From an uncultured Ruminococcus sp. (GTDB lineage: Bacteria; Bacillota; Clostridia; Oscillospirales; Acutalibacteraceae), in the NCBI GenBank assembly GCA_902765625.1, contig CACXAO010000005.1:1-56361 (forward strand): a DNA stretch of 56,361 nt, in the 5' to 3' direction. Of this stretch, positions 6,733 through 15,601 are shown in pieces (positions within the stretch are counted from its first letter, which is position 1; every line of letters starts with the position of its first letter). The notes below the pieces were generated by a model, which did not search any database, was not told the DNA's origin, and saw only the letters and a program-made list of their open reading frames with translations. A program made the position numbers and the translations under genes.

Positions 6733-9646
6733 ATGAATAAACTGTCTAATCGTTCTAACGTCTCTTCTCTTTCTCCTTACCTCTCCCCGATTTCAGCTTG
6801 GGCTTTAGCCTTTGGCTGCTCTGTCGGCTGGGGTGCTTTTGTAATGCCTGCAACAACCTTTTTACCCATCGCAGGTCCCATCGGGTCGCTTCTCGGACTC
6901 ATTATCGGTGCGGGAGTTATGCTGATTATCGGAATCAATTACAGCTCTCTTATGCGTCGTAACCCTTGCGCCGGCGGAGCTTATACTTACGCATCATCTG
7001 TTCTCGGAGGCGATCACGGCTTTTTATGCGCATGGATGCTGCTGATTGTATATTTTGCAGTAATATGGGCTAATTCCACTGCCTTGTCGCTTATTGTAAG
7101 ATATCTCTTCGGCGACATATTGTGTTTCGGCTTCTCTTACAGCATCGCCGGCTACACCGTATATATGGGCGAGGTTCTGCTGTCTGTTGGATTAATTGCC
7201 GCTGCGTTTGCTGTCTGCGTTCTGGGAAAACGGCTTTCAAAATGGGTTCAGACATTGTTTGCCTTACTCTTGGTTATAGGTATTTTCATCTGCTTTGCAT
7301 TTGCGGTTGTGCACCTGGGGAGGATTCTCCGGGCTTTCACCCGCATTCAAAAATGAAGGCAGTCGTATTTCGCATGTATTCGGCATTGTTATTCTTGCTC
7401 CGTGGGCATTCGTAGGATTCGAATCGATATCTCATTCTGCCGGTGAATTCCGCTTTAGTACCAAAAAAAGCCTCCCTGTTATCATAGCGGCTCTGGTTAC
7501 CGCTGCGCTTTCTTACATAATGCTTACACTCTGCGCATCTATGGCGACGCCTGACGGATACTCGAATTGGACTGAGTATATCGGCTCAGTCGGAACGCTC
7601 AACGGTATTGAAAATCTGCCGACATTTCTGAGCGCTAAAGAGAGTATGGGCGACGCGGGTCTGCTCGTTTTGGGAATCTCCGCTTTCTGCGGAATCGCCA
7701 CAGGCTTGGTTGGAAACATTGTTGCGCTTAGTCGTTTGTTGTTTTCCATGTCGCGTGACGATCTGCTCCCGAAACAATTTCAGTACAAGAACAAAAAGGG
7801 CGTTCCATATGTTGCCGTCGGGTTTATCGCGGCAGTTTCGCTGCCGATTCCGTTTTTTGGAAGAACAGCGATCGGATGGATTGTGGATGTTACCACCATT
7901 GGAGCAGCTATTGTATACGTTTATACTTCTATATGCTCGTTTGTCACGGGTAAACGTGAGAAAAAACGCGGAATGCAGGTATCCGGAATCATCGGTACCG
8001 TTATTTCACTTATATTTGTTGGCTTCTATCTGCTGCCGTCGCTGTGGTCGCAAAAAAGCACGCTCGCAGCGGAATCGTTTCTGATTCTTATCATATGGTG
8101 CCTGCTCGGAATGATTGTTTTCCGCCTGCTGATCAAACGTGACAAGACAAGGCGGTTCGGAAAAAGCGAAGTAGTTTGGATTATTCTTTTGTTCCTTATT
8201 TTGCTTTTGTCGATAGTATGGGTTTTCCAGACAACTACCGGTGAAGCCTCGAATATCGCACAGGACGTTTGCACCATGCAAAAAGAACAGGCGGTTAAAG
8301 CCGGACTCAGTCCCGACAACAACAATGTAATAGAAACCGGAAACTATATCACCCAACGCGTTATGTCCTTTGGCGAAAACGTCAGGCTGAATATTCTTGT
8401 TCAGGCAATTCTTATTTTCTGTTCCATTGCCGTGATATTCAGCATTTTCTCGATCATAAAAAAGCGCGAACAGGTCATTGAGGCTGAACGCATTCTGGCT
8501 GAGGAGAACAGCCGTGCAAAAAGCGCGTTTCTCTCCAACATGAGCCACGATTTGCGAACGCCTATGAACGCAGTTACCGGTTACACCGCTCTTGCGCTTA
8601 AAGAAGAAAACCTTCCCGACAACATCAGAGATTACCTTTTGAAAATAGACAACAGCGGCAAGCATTTGCTGTCCTTGATTAACGATATTCTCGACATGAG
8701 CCGCATCGAAAGCGGCAAGGCTGAATTAAGGTGCGAACCGTCGGATATCTGCCTGCTGCTTGACGAAGCAGAAAGCCTGTTCGCGGTGCAAATCTCCGGA
8801 AAAAAGCTCAGGTTTGACGTGTCTTGTTCAGAGATAAAAGACAGATATGTTGTCTGCGACAAGAACATTATCAACAGAATTCTGCTGAACCTTATTTCAA
8901 ATGCGATCAAGTTCACGCCTGCCGGCGGAAGTATTTCCGTTGAGCTCAGACAGACCAAATCCGAAAACGGCGAGGCTTACTTTGTTTTAACCGTCGCGGA
9001 CACCGGCATCGGCATGAGCAAGGAGTTTTCAAAGCATATTTTTGACGCTTTTGAACGCGAGAGGTCAAGCACCGTAAGTAATATTCAGGGCACAGGCTTG
9101 GGTATGTCGATCACAAAGAGCTTCACAGAGCTTATGGGCGGCACAATCGAGGTCGAAACCGAGGAAGGCAAGGGCACTAAATTCACGCTGAACCTGCACT
9201 TCCCCGTTGCAAGCGAGGATGAGATTGCACAGCTTACCGAGGTCGTTGATGAAACGCCTGATGACTTCAGCGGCAAACGACTTCTGCTTGTTGAAGATAA
9301 TCCCGTTAATACTGAAATCGCAAAAATGATTCTTTCGATGTCCGGATTCGAGTGCGACTGCGCCGAGAACGGCAAGGAAGCTGTGGATATGGTTGAAAAA
9401 GCCGCAGCCGGAGACTACTGTGCTATTCTTATGGATGTGAGAATGCCGGTTATGAACGGTCTTGAGGCAGCAAGAGCGATTCGCGCGTTGGACGGTGAAA
9501 ATTCAAAGCTTCCGATAATAGCTGTTTCAGCCAATACATTTGAGTCGGACAGGCGCGAAGCGTTTGACGCGGGAATGAACGACCATATATCCAAGCCGCT
9601 GCAACCAGATGTGCTTATTGCGACGCTGCGGAAATACATTAAATAA
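6733..9646 (+). pseudogene. Amino-acid permease fused to hybrid histidine kinase, one-base frameshift
   Basis: One gene of about 970 codons in two frames. Residues 1 to about 400 form an APC-family permease (opening GCSVGWGAFVMPATTF, then many membrane segments). Two more membrane segments around an extracytoplasmic loop follow, then a HisKA domain (SNMSHDLRTPMNA, His near 605), HATPase (NLISNAIKFTPAGG, DTGIGM, GTGLGMSI) and a REC domain (ILMDVRMPVMNG, Asp near 901). It probably senses an amino acid or its transport. ATG 6733 follows AAAGGA; TTG/ATG codons further upstream lack such a site. The frame breaks at the GGGG run 7317-7320: removing one G joins AVVHLG to GFSGLSPAF smoothly. Could be a homopolymer sequencing error, phase variation or decay. 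Confidence 0.82.
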
Positions 9647-9658
9647 CGGAGAAAAGCT

Positions 9659-11351
9659 ATGGAGAAATTTATTGAGTCTACAGCTAAAAAAACGTCGCGT
9701 TCTTGCAGTTGACGACGAAATGATCAACCGCGAGCTGCTGGGTATGATCCTCTCTGCCGACTACGACGTCGACTTCGCCGAAAACGGCGTTTGCGCCATG
9801 AATAAGCTCAGTGACAACAGCTACTCGCTGATACTGCTTGATTTGCTCATGCCCGAGATGAACGGCTTCGAGGTAATCGAGCGGTGCACGGCTGACGAAA
9901 AGCTTAAAGCGATCCCGATCATAGTTATGACCTCGGAAAAATCGGCTGAGGTAAAGAGCATCAAGCTCGGCGCAGCGGATTTCATCACCAAACCCTTTGT
10001 GCCGGAGGTTATTCTCGCCCGCTGCGAAAGAATAATCAGGCTAAAGGAGGATCAGAGTCTTATCCGCTCAACCGAAAAAGACCCGCTTACCAATCTCTAT
10101 ACCCGGGAGTTTTTCATTACTTACGTAAAAAGAATGATTCCCGATATCACCGGAGAGATGGACGCGGTCGCTCTGAACCTCGACCGTTTTCACCTGATTA
10201 ACGGACTGTTCGGACTTGAAGAAGGCGACAGGGTTCTAAAGGAGCTTGCACGGTTGATCACTAAGTATTTGCTTAGCGCAGGCGGTATTGCCTGCCGCAC
10301 ATACGGAGACAACTTCTTTGTTTACTGCCGTCACCGCGAGGATTACGAAGAAACTCTTGTCAAAATTCAAACCGAGCTTTCATCAAAAACCGAAGCTAAA
10401 AACGTTAGAATCCGAGGCGGGGTTTTCCCGGGAATCAGCAGTGAATCTCAGGTCGAAAACTGGTACCACCGCGCAAAAGCAGCCTGTTCAAAGCTTCGCG
10501 GTACCTTTGGCAATCATGTCGAAATATACGACGAAGCCCTGCACGAAAAAGAATTGTTCCGCGAACAGCTTATCGCCGATATTGACGAGGCAATTGAAAA
10601 ACGGCACTTCTCGGTTTATTTTCAGCCCAAATACAATGTCGAGGGCAACGCACCCGTACTTGCAAGCGCGGAAGCCTTGGTTCGATGGAAGCATCCGGAT
10701 TACGGAATGATCAGTCCCGGTGAATTTATTCCGCTTTTTGAGAGGAACTGACTTATAAGGCTTTTGGACAACTTTGTATGGCGCGAGGCTGCCGCACAGG
10801 TTCGCAGATGGAGGGATGCTCTCGGCGTTACGCTGCCTGTATCTGTCAATGTTTCGCGTGTAGATGTTTTCGACCCTGAGCTTGAAAACAAATTCACGCA
10901 GATTCTTGAAGAATATGAGTTATCACATGACTCACTTTTGCTCGAAATCACCGAATCAGCCTGTTCCGAAAACGAGGAGCGCTTTGTCGAGATAATCGAA
11001 GGTCTGCGTAACAAGGGCTTTAAGATTGAGATGGATGACTTCGGCACCGGCTACTCGTCGCTTAATATGCTCACCAACATTCCTATTGACGCGATAAAGC
11101 TCGATATGCAGTTTGTCAGAAAAATGCTGAGAGATGTTAAGAGCCTTAAATTGGTTCAGCTTGTTATTGACATTTCCGACTTCTTGCAGGTACCCGTAAT
11201 TGCCGAGGGCGTTGAAACGGTCGAACAGTTGACTACACTCAAAACAATGGGCTGCGAAATAATTCAGGGATATTACTTCTCCCCGCCGCTGCCCGCAAAG
11301 GATTTTACAAAGCTGATAGAAGCCGAAATAAGCGGCGATAAAGGAGAATAA
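9659..11351 (+). pseudogene. REC-GGDEF-EAL cyclic-di-GMP protein with a frameshift and an internal TGA
   Basis: A response regulator with a c-di-GMP output. REC (VLAVDDEMIN, phospho-Asp in LILLDLLMPEMNG) is followed by a GGDEF domain whose signature is degenerate (RTYGDNF), so probably no cyclase activity, and an EAL domain with the metal and catalytic residues present (EALVRW, SVNVSR, LEITES, DDFGTGYSS, KLD, EGVET, QGYYF), so probably a phosphodiesterase if made. Two lesions: the ATG 9659 frame (MEKFIESTAKK, behind GGAG) leaves frame at seven A (9686-9692), where six would restore it; and TGA 10749-10751 falls where homologues have Gly (FERN-G-LI). A TTG at 9673 is in the downstream frame and would bypass the first lesion only. 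Confidence 0.8.
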
Positions 11352-11353
11352 AT

Positions 11354-11695
11354 ATGCTGACTATTGAGAAATTGAACCTGACAGGCGCAAACACTGCAGA
11401 AGGACTTGCGCGGTGCTTCGGAAACGAGGCGTTTTATCTTAGACTTGTCGGTATGATTCCGCAGGAAAAGAATTTTGACAATCTGAAGGACGCAATCGAA
11501 AGCGGAGACCTCGACAAAGCCTTTGAAGCAGCTCACGCACTAAAAGGGGTTCTCGGAAACCTCTCGCTTACGCCGTTGTATAATACTGTATGCGAGATGA
11601 CAGAGCTGCTCAGAGCGCGCACAGATACCGACTATTCCGCCATGCTGAAAAAACTGCTTGACTCCAGAGATGAGCTTGCCGGTCTCTGCGGCTGA
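11354..11695 (+). CDS. Histidine phosphotransfer (HPt) protein
   Basis: A 113-residue one-domain HPt protein with the phospho-accepting His near residue 61 in AAHALKGVLGN. It follows the EAL gene by 2 nt, with AAGGAG ahead of ATG 11354. In multistep phosphorelays an HPt shuttles phosphate between the REC of a hybrid kinase and a separate response regulator. The operon supplies exactly these parts, so the chain permease-kinase to REC to HPt to REC-GGDEF-EAL is the natural reading. This gene is intact although both upstream genes carry lesions. Confidence 0.88.
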   Translation: MLTIEKLNLTGANTAEGLARCFGNEAFYLRLVGMIPQEKNFDNLKDAIESGDLDKAFEAAHALKGVLGNLSLTPLYNTVCEMTELLRARTDTDYSAMLKKLLDSRDELAGLCG

Positions 11696-11774
11696 TAAAG
11701 CGGTTAAGCAGGTTGATATCAGCAAATTATTTTTGGTAAATATGGGGAAAATAGCAGGAAATGTGCGAAAACAC

Positions 11775-11803
11775 TTGCTATTTGGTTTATTTTGGAGTAT
11801 TAT
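11775..11803 (+). promoter_or_regulatory. Promoter of the small lipoprotein gene
   Basis: -35 TTGCTA (11775-11780), 17-nt spacer, -10 TATTAT (11798-11803). Confidence 0.55.
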
Positions 11804-11868
11804 AGTTGCGTAAAGGAATAATCTGTTTGTTTCAGAACAGAGAAATTTCATTTTTCAGGAGGTTTATG

Positions 11869-12435
11869 ATGAAAAGAACTATGATTTCAGTCACCGCTGC
11901 CGCTCTGGCACTCACATCCGTACTTGCGTTTGCAGGCTGCGGAAAAAGCGAGCAGTCCTCAGCTGCCGAAGCTGCTACAACCGTAGCCGCTCAGGAAACA
12001 ACCGCTGCAGCTCAGGAGACCGGCGCTATTGCCGAGAGCGACGTAGTATTCAACTACAACGGTGCAAAGGTTGAGCTTAACACCCCCATCGACAGCATGA
12101 TTTCGGCTATCGGCGAGGCGAACGATGTAAGCTCACAGCTCAGCTGTCACGGCGAGGGCGAGGACAAGACCTACACCTACAACGGCTTTACCGTTAACTC
12201 CTATCCGCTCGACGGCAAGGACTACGTTATGGAGGTAGTTGTAAATCAGGCAGGCATCCCCACTTCCAAGGGTGTTTCTGTAGGCGATCCCGTTTCCAAG
12301 GTTACCGAGGCGTACGGCGACAACTACAAGGCAGTCGGCGTTTACTACTCTTACGACGCAGGCAACAAGAAATCGCTTCAGTTCCTCATTGAGAACGATG
12401 CTGTTACAGAAATCGATTACTTCTACACAGTTTGA
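11869..12435 (+). CDS. Small lipoprotein of unknown function
   Basis: About 189 residues. The signal peptide ends in a lipobox (LAFAGC), so the mature protein should be anchored to the outer face of the membrane through Cys. A short Ala/Thr/Glu-rich linker precedes a compact domain with VELNTPIDSMISAIGEAN, YTYNGFTVNSYPLDGKDY and KGVSVGDPVSKVTEAYG, reminiscent of small secreted proteins with a SmpA-like repeat, although I cannot assign a family. AGGAGG at 11857-11862 favours ATG 11869 (6-nt spacing) over ATG 11866. It stands alone between a promoter and a terminator and has no known partner here. Confidence 0.8.
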   Translation: MKRTMISVTAAALALTSVLAFAGCGKSEQSSAAEAATTVAAQETTAAAQETGAIAESDVVFNYNGAKVELNTPIDSMISAIGEANDVSSQLSCHGEGEDKTYTYNGFTVNSYPLDGKDYVMEVVVNQAGIPTSKGVSVGDPVSKVTEAYGDNYKAVGVYYSYDAGNKKSLQFLIENDAVTEIDYFYTV

Positions 12436-12464
12436 TTGCAGAAATAAATAACCCGAAATTCTTT

Positions 12465-12494
12465 GCAGGGGCGCTGATACGTCCCTGCTTTTTT
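12465..12494 (+). terminator. Terminator after the small lipoprotein gene
   Basis: Stem GCAGGGGCG/CGTCCCTGC (9 bp, one wobble), 6-nt loop, followed by T tract. It lies only 15 nt before the next start codon, so the next gene depends on read-through or on a promoter I cannot see. Confidence 0.8.
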
Positions 12495-12508
12495 CGAAGG
12501 AAATCAGT

Positions 12509-13750
12509 ATGAAGAAAAATATTTTCCGCGCTGTAAAAATCCTTTGCCTTCTGCTTGCGCTTGCGGTGACCGTCGGAGTTTTGCAGGAGTTTGTTCTCTG
12601 TCACGCCGACCACAACCGCCAGCGGATAAAGGGTTTTTTTGAGGAAGAGCGCGATTCGCTTGATATAGTTTTGCTCGGCGCAAGCGAGGTGTATTCGGAC
12701 TTCTCTCCGGGTTACGCCTATGAATACGGAGGAGTTACCAGCTATCTGTTCGCGACTCAGGCTAACTCCATATTAAACTATAAAAGCCAGCTCAAAAATA
12801 TTCTCGCCCGTCAAAAGGACGCGCTTATCGTGATTGAGCTGAACGGCGCCGTTAACGACGAAGCTGAAACAACCAAAGAAGCTAACCTGCATAACTACGC
12901 CGACAACGTTCCTCTTGACAGCGCTAAGCTTGAGTGGATGGCGCAGAGTGAGGTTGAAAACAAATCCGAATACCTCTGCCCTATCATTAAATATCACAGC
13001 GTTTGGAGCGACGTTCCCGGTAATATGAAGTATCAAAAGACGATTATCGGAGATAAGCTGCGCGGCTACACCTATCTAAAAGGTATTCTGAACGAAACTG
13101 CAGTTTTTCAGAGCACGCAACGCTCGATGAACCAATATTTACAGCAGCTTTCGGACGGCGAGGGTATTCCGCATATCAAGGCAACCGCCGACTCAGCTCA
13201 ACAGCGCGATCCCAAGAATAATAATCATATCCAAAAGAAAACCGACGACAATCAAACAAAAAAAGGCAGAAAACCGCTTCCCGAACGTGAGGAAAACGCT
13301 CTGCGCGAGCTGCTGTCTTACTGCAAGGAACAGAAGCTTGACAACGTGGTTTTCACAAGATTTCCGCATATTGTCGTAAAACGCACCTTTGACCGCTTTG
13401 AAAAGAGCAACACCGTAGGCGATATTGTGGCGGAGTACGGCTATGATTATCTGAATTTTGAGAGAGATTTTTCGACGACCGGACTTGACGAAACAAAGGA
13501 TTTTTACAATCTTGACCATCTGAACGTGCGCGGTCAGCAAAAGTTCACAGCTTTCCTGACGGATTACCTCACCACTCGCTATGCGGTTTCGCCAAAGCAA
13601 CAAAGCGAAAGCGTTAAATCGGAGTGGGAGATTTGCAGCAAATATTACAAGGCTTACTCTCTTTACAGCGAACAGCTGCTGTCGCAGGGAGAAAAACGTG
13701 AGCTCTCCGAGGACTGCGAGCTTATTGAAACGCTCAATAATTTCTTATAG
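12509..13750 (+). CDS. Membrane-anchored SGNH-hydrolase-like protein
   Basis: 413 residues. An N-terminal membrane segment (about 10-30) anchors an extracytoplasmic domain. LLGASEVYSDFSP near residue 55 resembles SGNH block I with its nucleophile Ser, and FYNLDHLNVRGQQKF near residue 335 resembles block V, but the usual DxxH reads NxxH here, so the catalytic Asp may be replaced. Related DltD/AlgJ-like proteins move acyl groups on cell-envelope polymers. A polar, Lys/Asn-rich insert lies around residues 230-260. Start ATG 12509 follows AAGGAAA. The function is uncertain: a wall-polymer acyltransferase or esterase is the best guess, and a catalytically dead relative is possible. Confidence 0.6.
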   Translation: MKKNIFRAVKILCLLLALAVTVGVLQEFVLCHADHNRQRIKGFFEEERDSLDIVLLGASEVYSDFSPGYAYEYGGVTSYLFATQANSILNYKSQLKNILARQKDALIVIELNGAVNDEAETTKEANLHNYADNVPLDSAKLEWMAQSEVENKSEYLCPIIKYHSVWSDVPGNMKYQKTIIGDKLRGYTYLKGILNETAVFQSTQRSMNQYLQQLSDGEGIPHIKATADSAQQRDPKNNNHIQKKTDDNQTKKGRKPLPEREENALRELLSYCKEQKLDNVVFTRFPHIVVKRTFDRFEKSNTVGDIVAEYGYDYLNFERDFSTTGLDETKDFYNLDHLNVRGQQKFTAFLTDYLTTRYAVSPKQQSESVKSEWEICSKYYKAYSLYSEQLLSQGEKRELSEDCELIETLNNFL

Positions 13751-13767
13751 ATATTTACACTAATAAC

Positions 13768-13792
13768 GGGTCAGCCCATTGCGAGCTGACCC
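13768..13792. terminator. Hairpin between convergent genes
   Basis: Stem GGGTCAGC/GCTGACCC (8 bp) between the convergent SGNH-like and transglutaminase-like genes. The plus side is followed by TTGTCATTTT; it may serve both directions. Confidence 0.6.
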
Positions 13793-13810
13793 TTGTCATT
13801 TTAAATTATT

Positions 13811-14902
13811 CTATATTTTAATGCGCATCCATGAGCTGCCCATTACAAGCGTTCCCGAATAGTTTACATCACACGGATCGTCGGGAGATACGCCGAAGTG
13901 ATTGTATTCGTTATGGTGGATATCCCACTCCGGATCGTAATACTTGCCTTCAATTTCAGCCCATCCGTGACCGCCGCTGTTGCAGGCATAGACCTCTGTG
14001 TAACCTATCGCTCTGCCCATGTACGCATATGCCGCGCCGTAGCTGTAGCAATCGCCCTTACCGTAAACAAAGAGGTCGTTTGCGTATACAACAGGCCAGT
14101 CCATCTCGGTGTACGGCGGATCGTGGCGAACGCCCTCGAGATATGAGGTCTTTATGTAGTCAAAGCATTTTTTAAGCTTTTCCTCGCGCGTCATTTTGCT
14201 GTCGGTGCACGATGCAACCGCTTTCAGTGCTGAGAACAAGGTTTTATCGGAATCGCTTTCAACTTTTGTCGCCTTGCCTTCAATTACATTCCAGTCGGCA
14301 CCGTTAAAATTCACTCCGTCACAGTAACCCAAGTCAATCTGACCGTTTTCATCCGCATAGTAGAATCCGTCGGAATCACTGCCGACAATGCCGTTCTTCT
14401 GCAGAGCGCCGCCGCTTAAATAATACGCCTTCTTGCCCTCGGACACAAAACCGTCCTTTCGGGTTGTCAGATGGATTTCCATGCCGTCCCTGAGATATTC
14501 ACGTTTGTCAACGTCGGAATCGTACATGGTTCCCGAGAAGCCTGCCTGCGAAATCGCAAGATCCACGGTGCCTCCGATCAACTCAACCTCTTTTTGGGTG
14601 TCTCCGGCAATAATCTTTACCTTGGCAAAGCGTTTAATCGTAATAGCGTGCGCACCAGCGTCGCACCATCTGGCGTCGAGCTTTGGGTCTACCGTATCGC
14701 GGTCGCCGACGTCGATTTCGGCTTTTTCAAGCAGCTGACCTACAGTCATATCGTCTGTGCCGTCAGCAGAATAGGATTTTCCGCAGTCCAGAACCGTTAC
14801 CTTTACCGGCTCGCTTTTGCCTGAGCAGGCGGTAAACGCAAAAACCGAGAGCATTATCATAGCAAATGCAATAACCGGGGAAATCAGACGCTTCGATTTC
14901 AT
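13811..14902 (-). CDS. Lipoprotein with DUF348-like repeats and a transglutaminase-like domain
   Basis: 363 residues. The signal peptide ends in the lipobox FTAC. Residues about 30-160 hold two ubiquitin-like units resembling DUF348 (pattern TVGQLLEKAEIDVGDRD and the later VDLAISQAGFSGTMYDSD), a module usual in cell-wall proteins such as resuscitation factors. The C-terminal part is transglutaminase/protease-like with a likely triad Cys285 (GKGDCYSYGAAYA), His312 (GGHGWAEI) and Asp323 (YYDPEWD). A cell-surface protease or crosslinking enzyme is the inference. The same catalytic fold recurs in the large secreted protein at 30173-33106, and both carry a similar SDGFYYADENG-like linker. It follows thrH on the same strand. 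Confidence 0.78.
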   Translation of the reverse strand: MKSKRLISPVIAFAMIMLSVFAFTACSGKSEPVKVTVLDCGKSYSADGTDDMTVGQLLEKAEIDVGDRDTVDPKLDARWCDAGAHAITIKRFAKVKIIAGDTQKEVELIGGTVDLAISQAGFSGTMYDSDVDKREYLRDGMEIHLTTRKDGFVSEGKKAYYLSGGALQKNGIVGSDSDGFYYADENGQIDLGYCDGVNFNGADWNVIEGKATKVESDSDKTLFSALKAVASCTDSKMTREEKLKKCFDYIKTSYLEGVRHDPPYTEMDWPVVYANDLFVYGKGDCYSYGAAYAYMGRAIGYTEVYACNSGGHGWAEIEGKYYDPEWDIHHNEYNHFGVSPDDPCDVNYSGTLVMGSSWMRIKI

Positions 14903-14944
14903 TTTCCTAAACTCTCCCTTTATACAGCCGTGTGCCGTATTATC

Positions 14945-15547
14945 TTAAACCATAGCAGCCTTGATAGCCGCAAGAAAATCGTCATAGTTTTCAAAAGCCG
15001 ATAAATCAGGGTTATCGGCCTTGATTTTGTCGGTGCTCTTAAAGAGGAAACCTGCCTTGCTCGCGCGAATCATACCGAGGTCGTTGTAGCTGTCGCCCGC
15101 GGCGATCGTATCGTAACCGATAGACTGCAGCGCCTTGACCGTTGTAAGCTTCGACTGCTCACAGCGCATCTTGAAATCGGTGACCTCGCCGTCCTCGGAT
15201 ACTACAAGCGAGTTACAGAAGATCGTGGGCATACCGAGCTTTTTCATAAGCGGAGCAGCAAACTGTGTGAATGTATCGCTGATAATAATTACCTGACAGA
15301 CCGAACGCAGCTCGTCGAGAAACTCCTTTGCGCCGGGCATGGGATCGATCGTCGCGATAACGTCCTGAATTTCCTTCAAACCGAGTCCGTGTTCCTTTAA
15401 GATTTTGAGACGGTATCTCATGAGCTTATCGTAATCGGGTTCGTCACGGGTGGTTTTTTTAAGCTCTTCGATTCCGGTAGCCTTTGAAAAGGCGATCCAG
15501 ATTTCGGGAACCAATACTCCCTCGAGATCAAGACATGTTATATACAT
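14945..15547 (-). CDS. thrH: Phosphoserine phosphatase / homoserine phosphotransferase
   Basis: A HAD-superfamily enzyme of about 200 residues that strongly resembles ThrH: N-terminal CLDLEGVLVPEIWIAFSKAT with the nucleophile Asp, TTRDEPDYDKLM, motif II ISDTF and motif IV AAGDSYND. ThrH dephosphorylates phosphoserine and can transfer the phosphate to homoserine, linking serine and threonine synthesis. I chose ATG 15547 (MYITCLD), 9 nt after AAAGGA; ATG 15556 nearly touches the ribosome site. It lies between prfB and the transglutaminase-like lipoprotein on the minus strand, probably transcribed with prfB. Confidence 0.9.
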   Translation of the reverse strand: MYITCLDLEGVLVPEIWIAFSKATGIEELKKTTRDEPDYDKLMRYRLKILKEHGLGLKEIQDVIATIDPMPGAKEFLDELRSVCQVIIISDTFTQFAAPLMKKLGMPTIFCNSLVVSEDGEVTDFKMRCEQSKLTTVKALQSIGYDTIAAGDSYNDLGMIRASKAGFLFKSTDKIKADNPDLSAFENYDDFLAAIKAAMV

Positions 15548-15601
15548 TTTAAACATTCCTTTCAGTGTGAAATTTGCTGTTACTTGATTACTTCCGTATA
15601 T

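Noticed and set aside
10749..10751. TGA read as an amino acid (recoding to Gly or Trp)
   Set aside because: TGA ends several intact genes here (for example the HPt and small lipoprotein genes) and a complete RF2 gene is present, so TGA is an ordinary stop.
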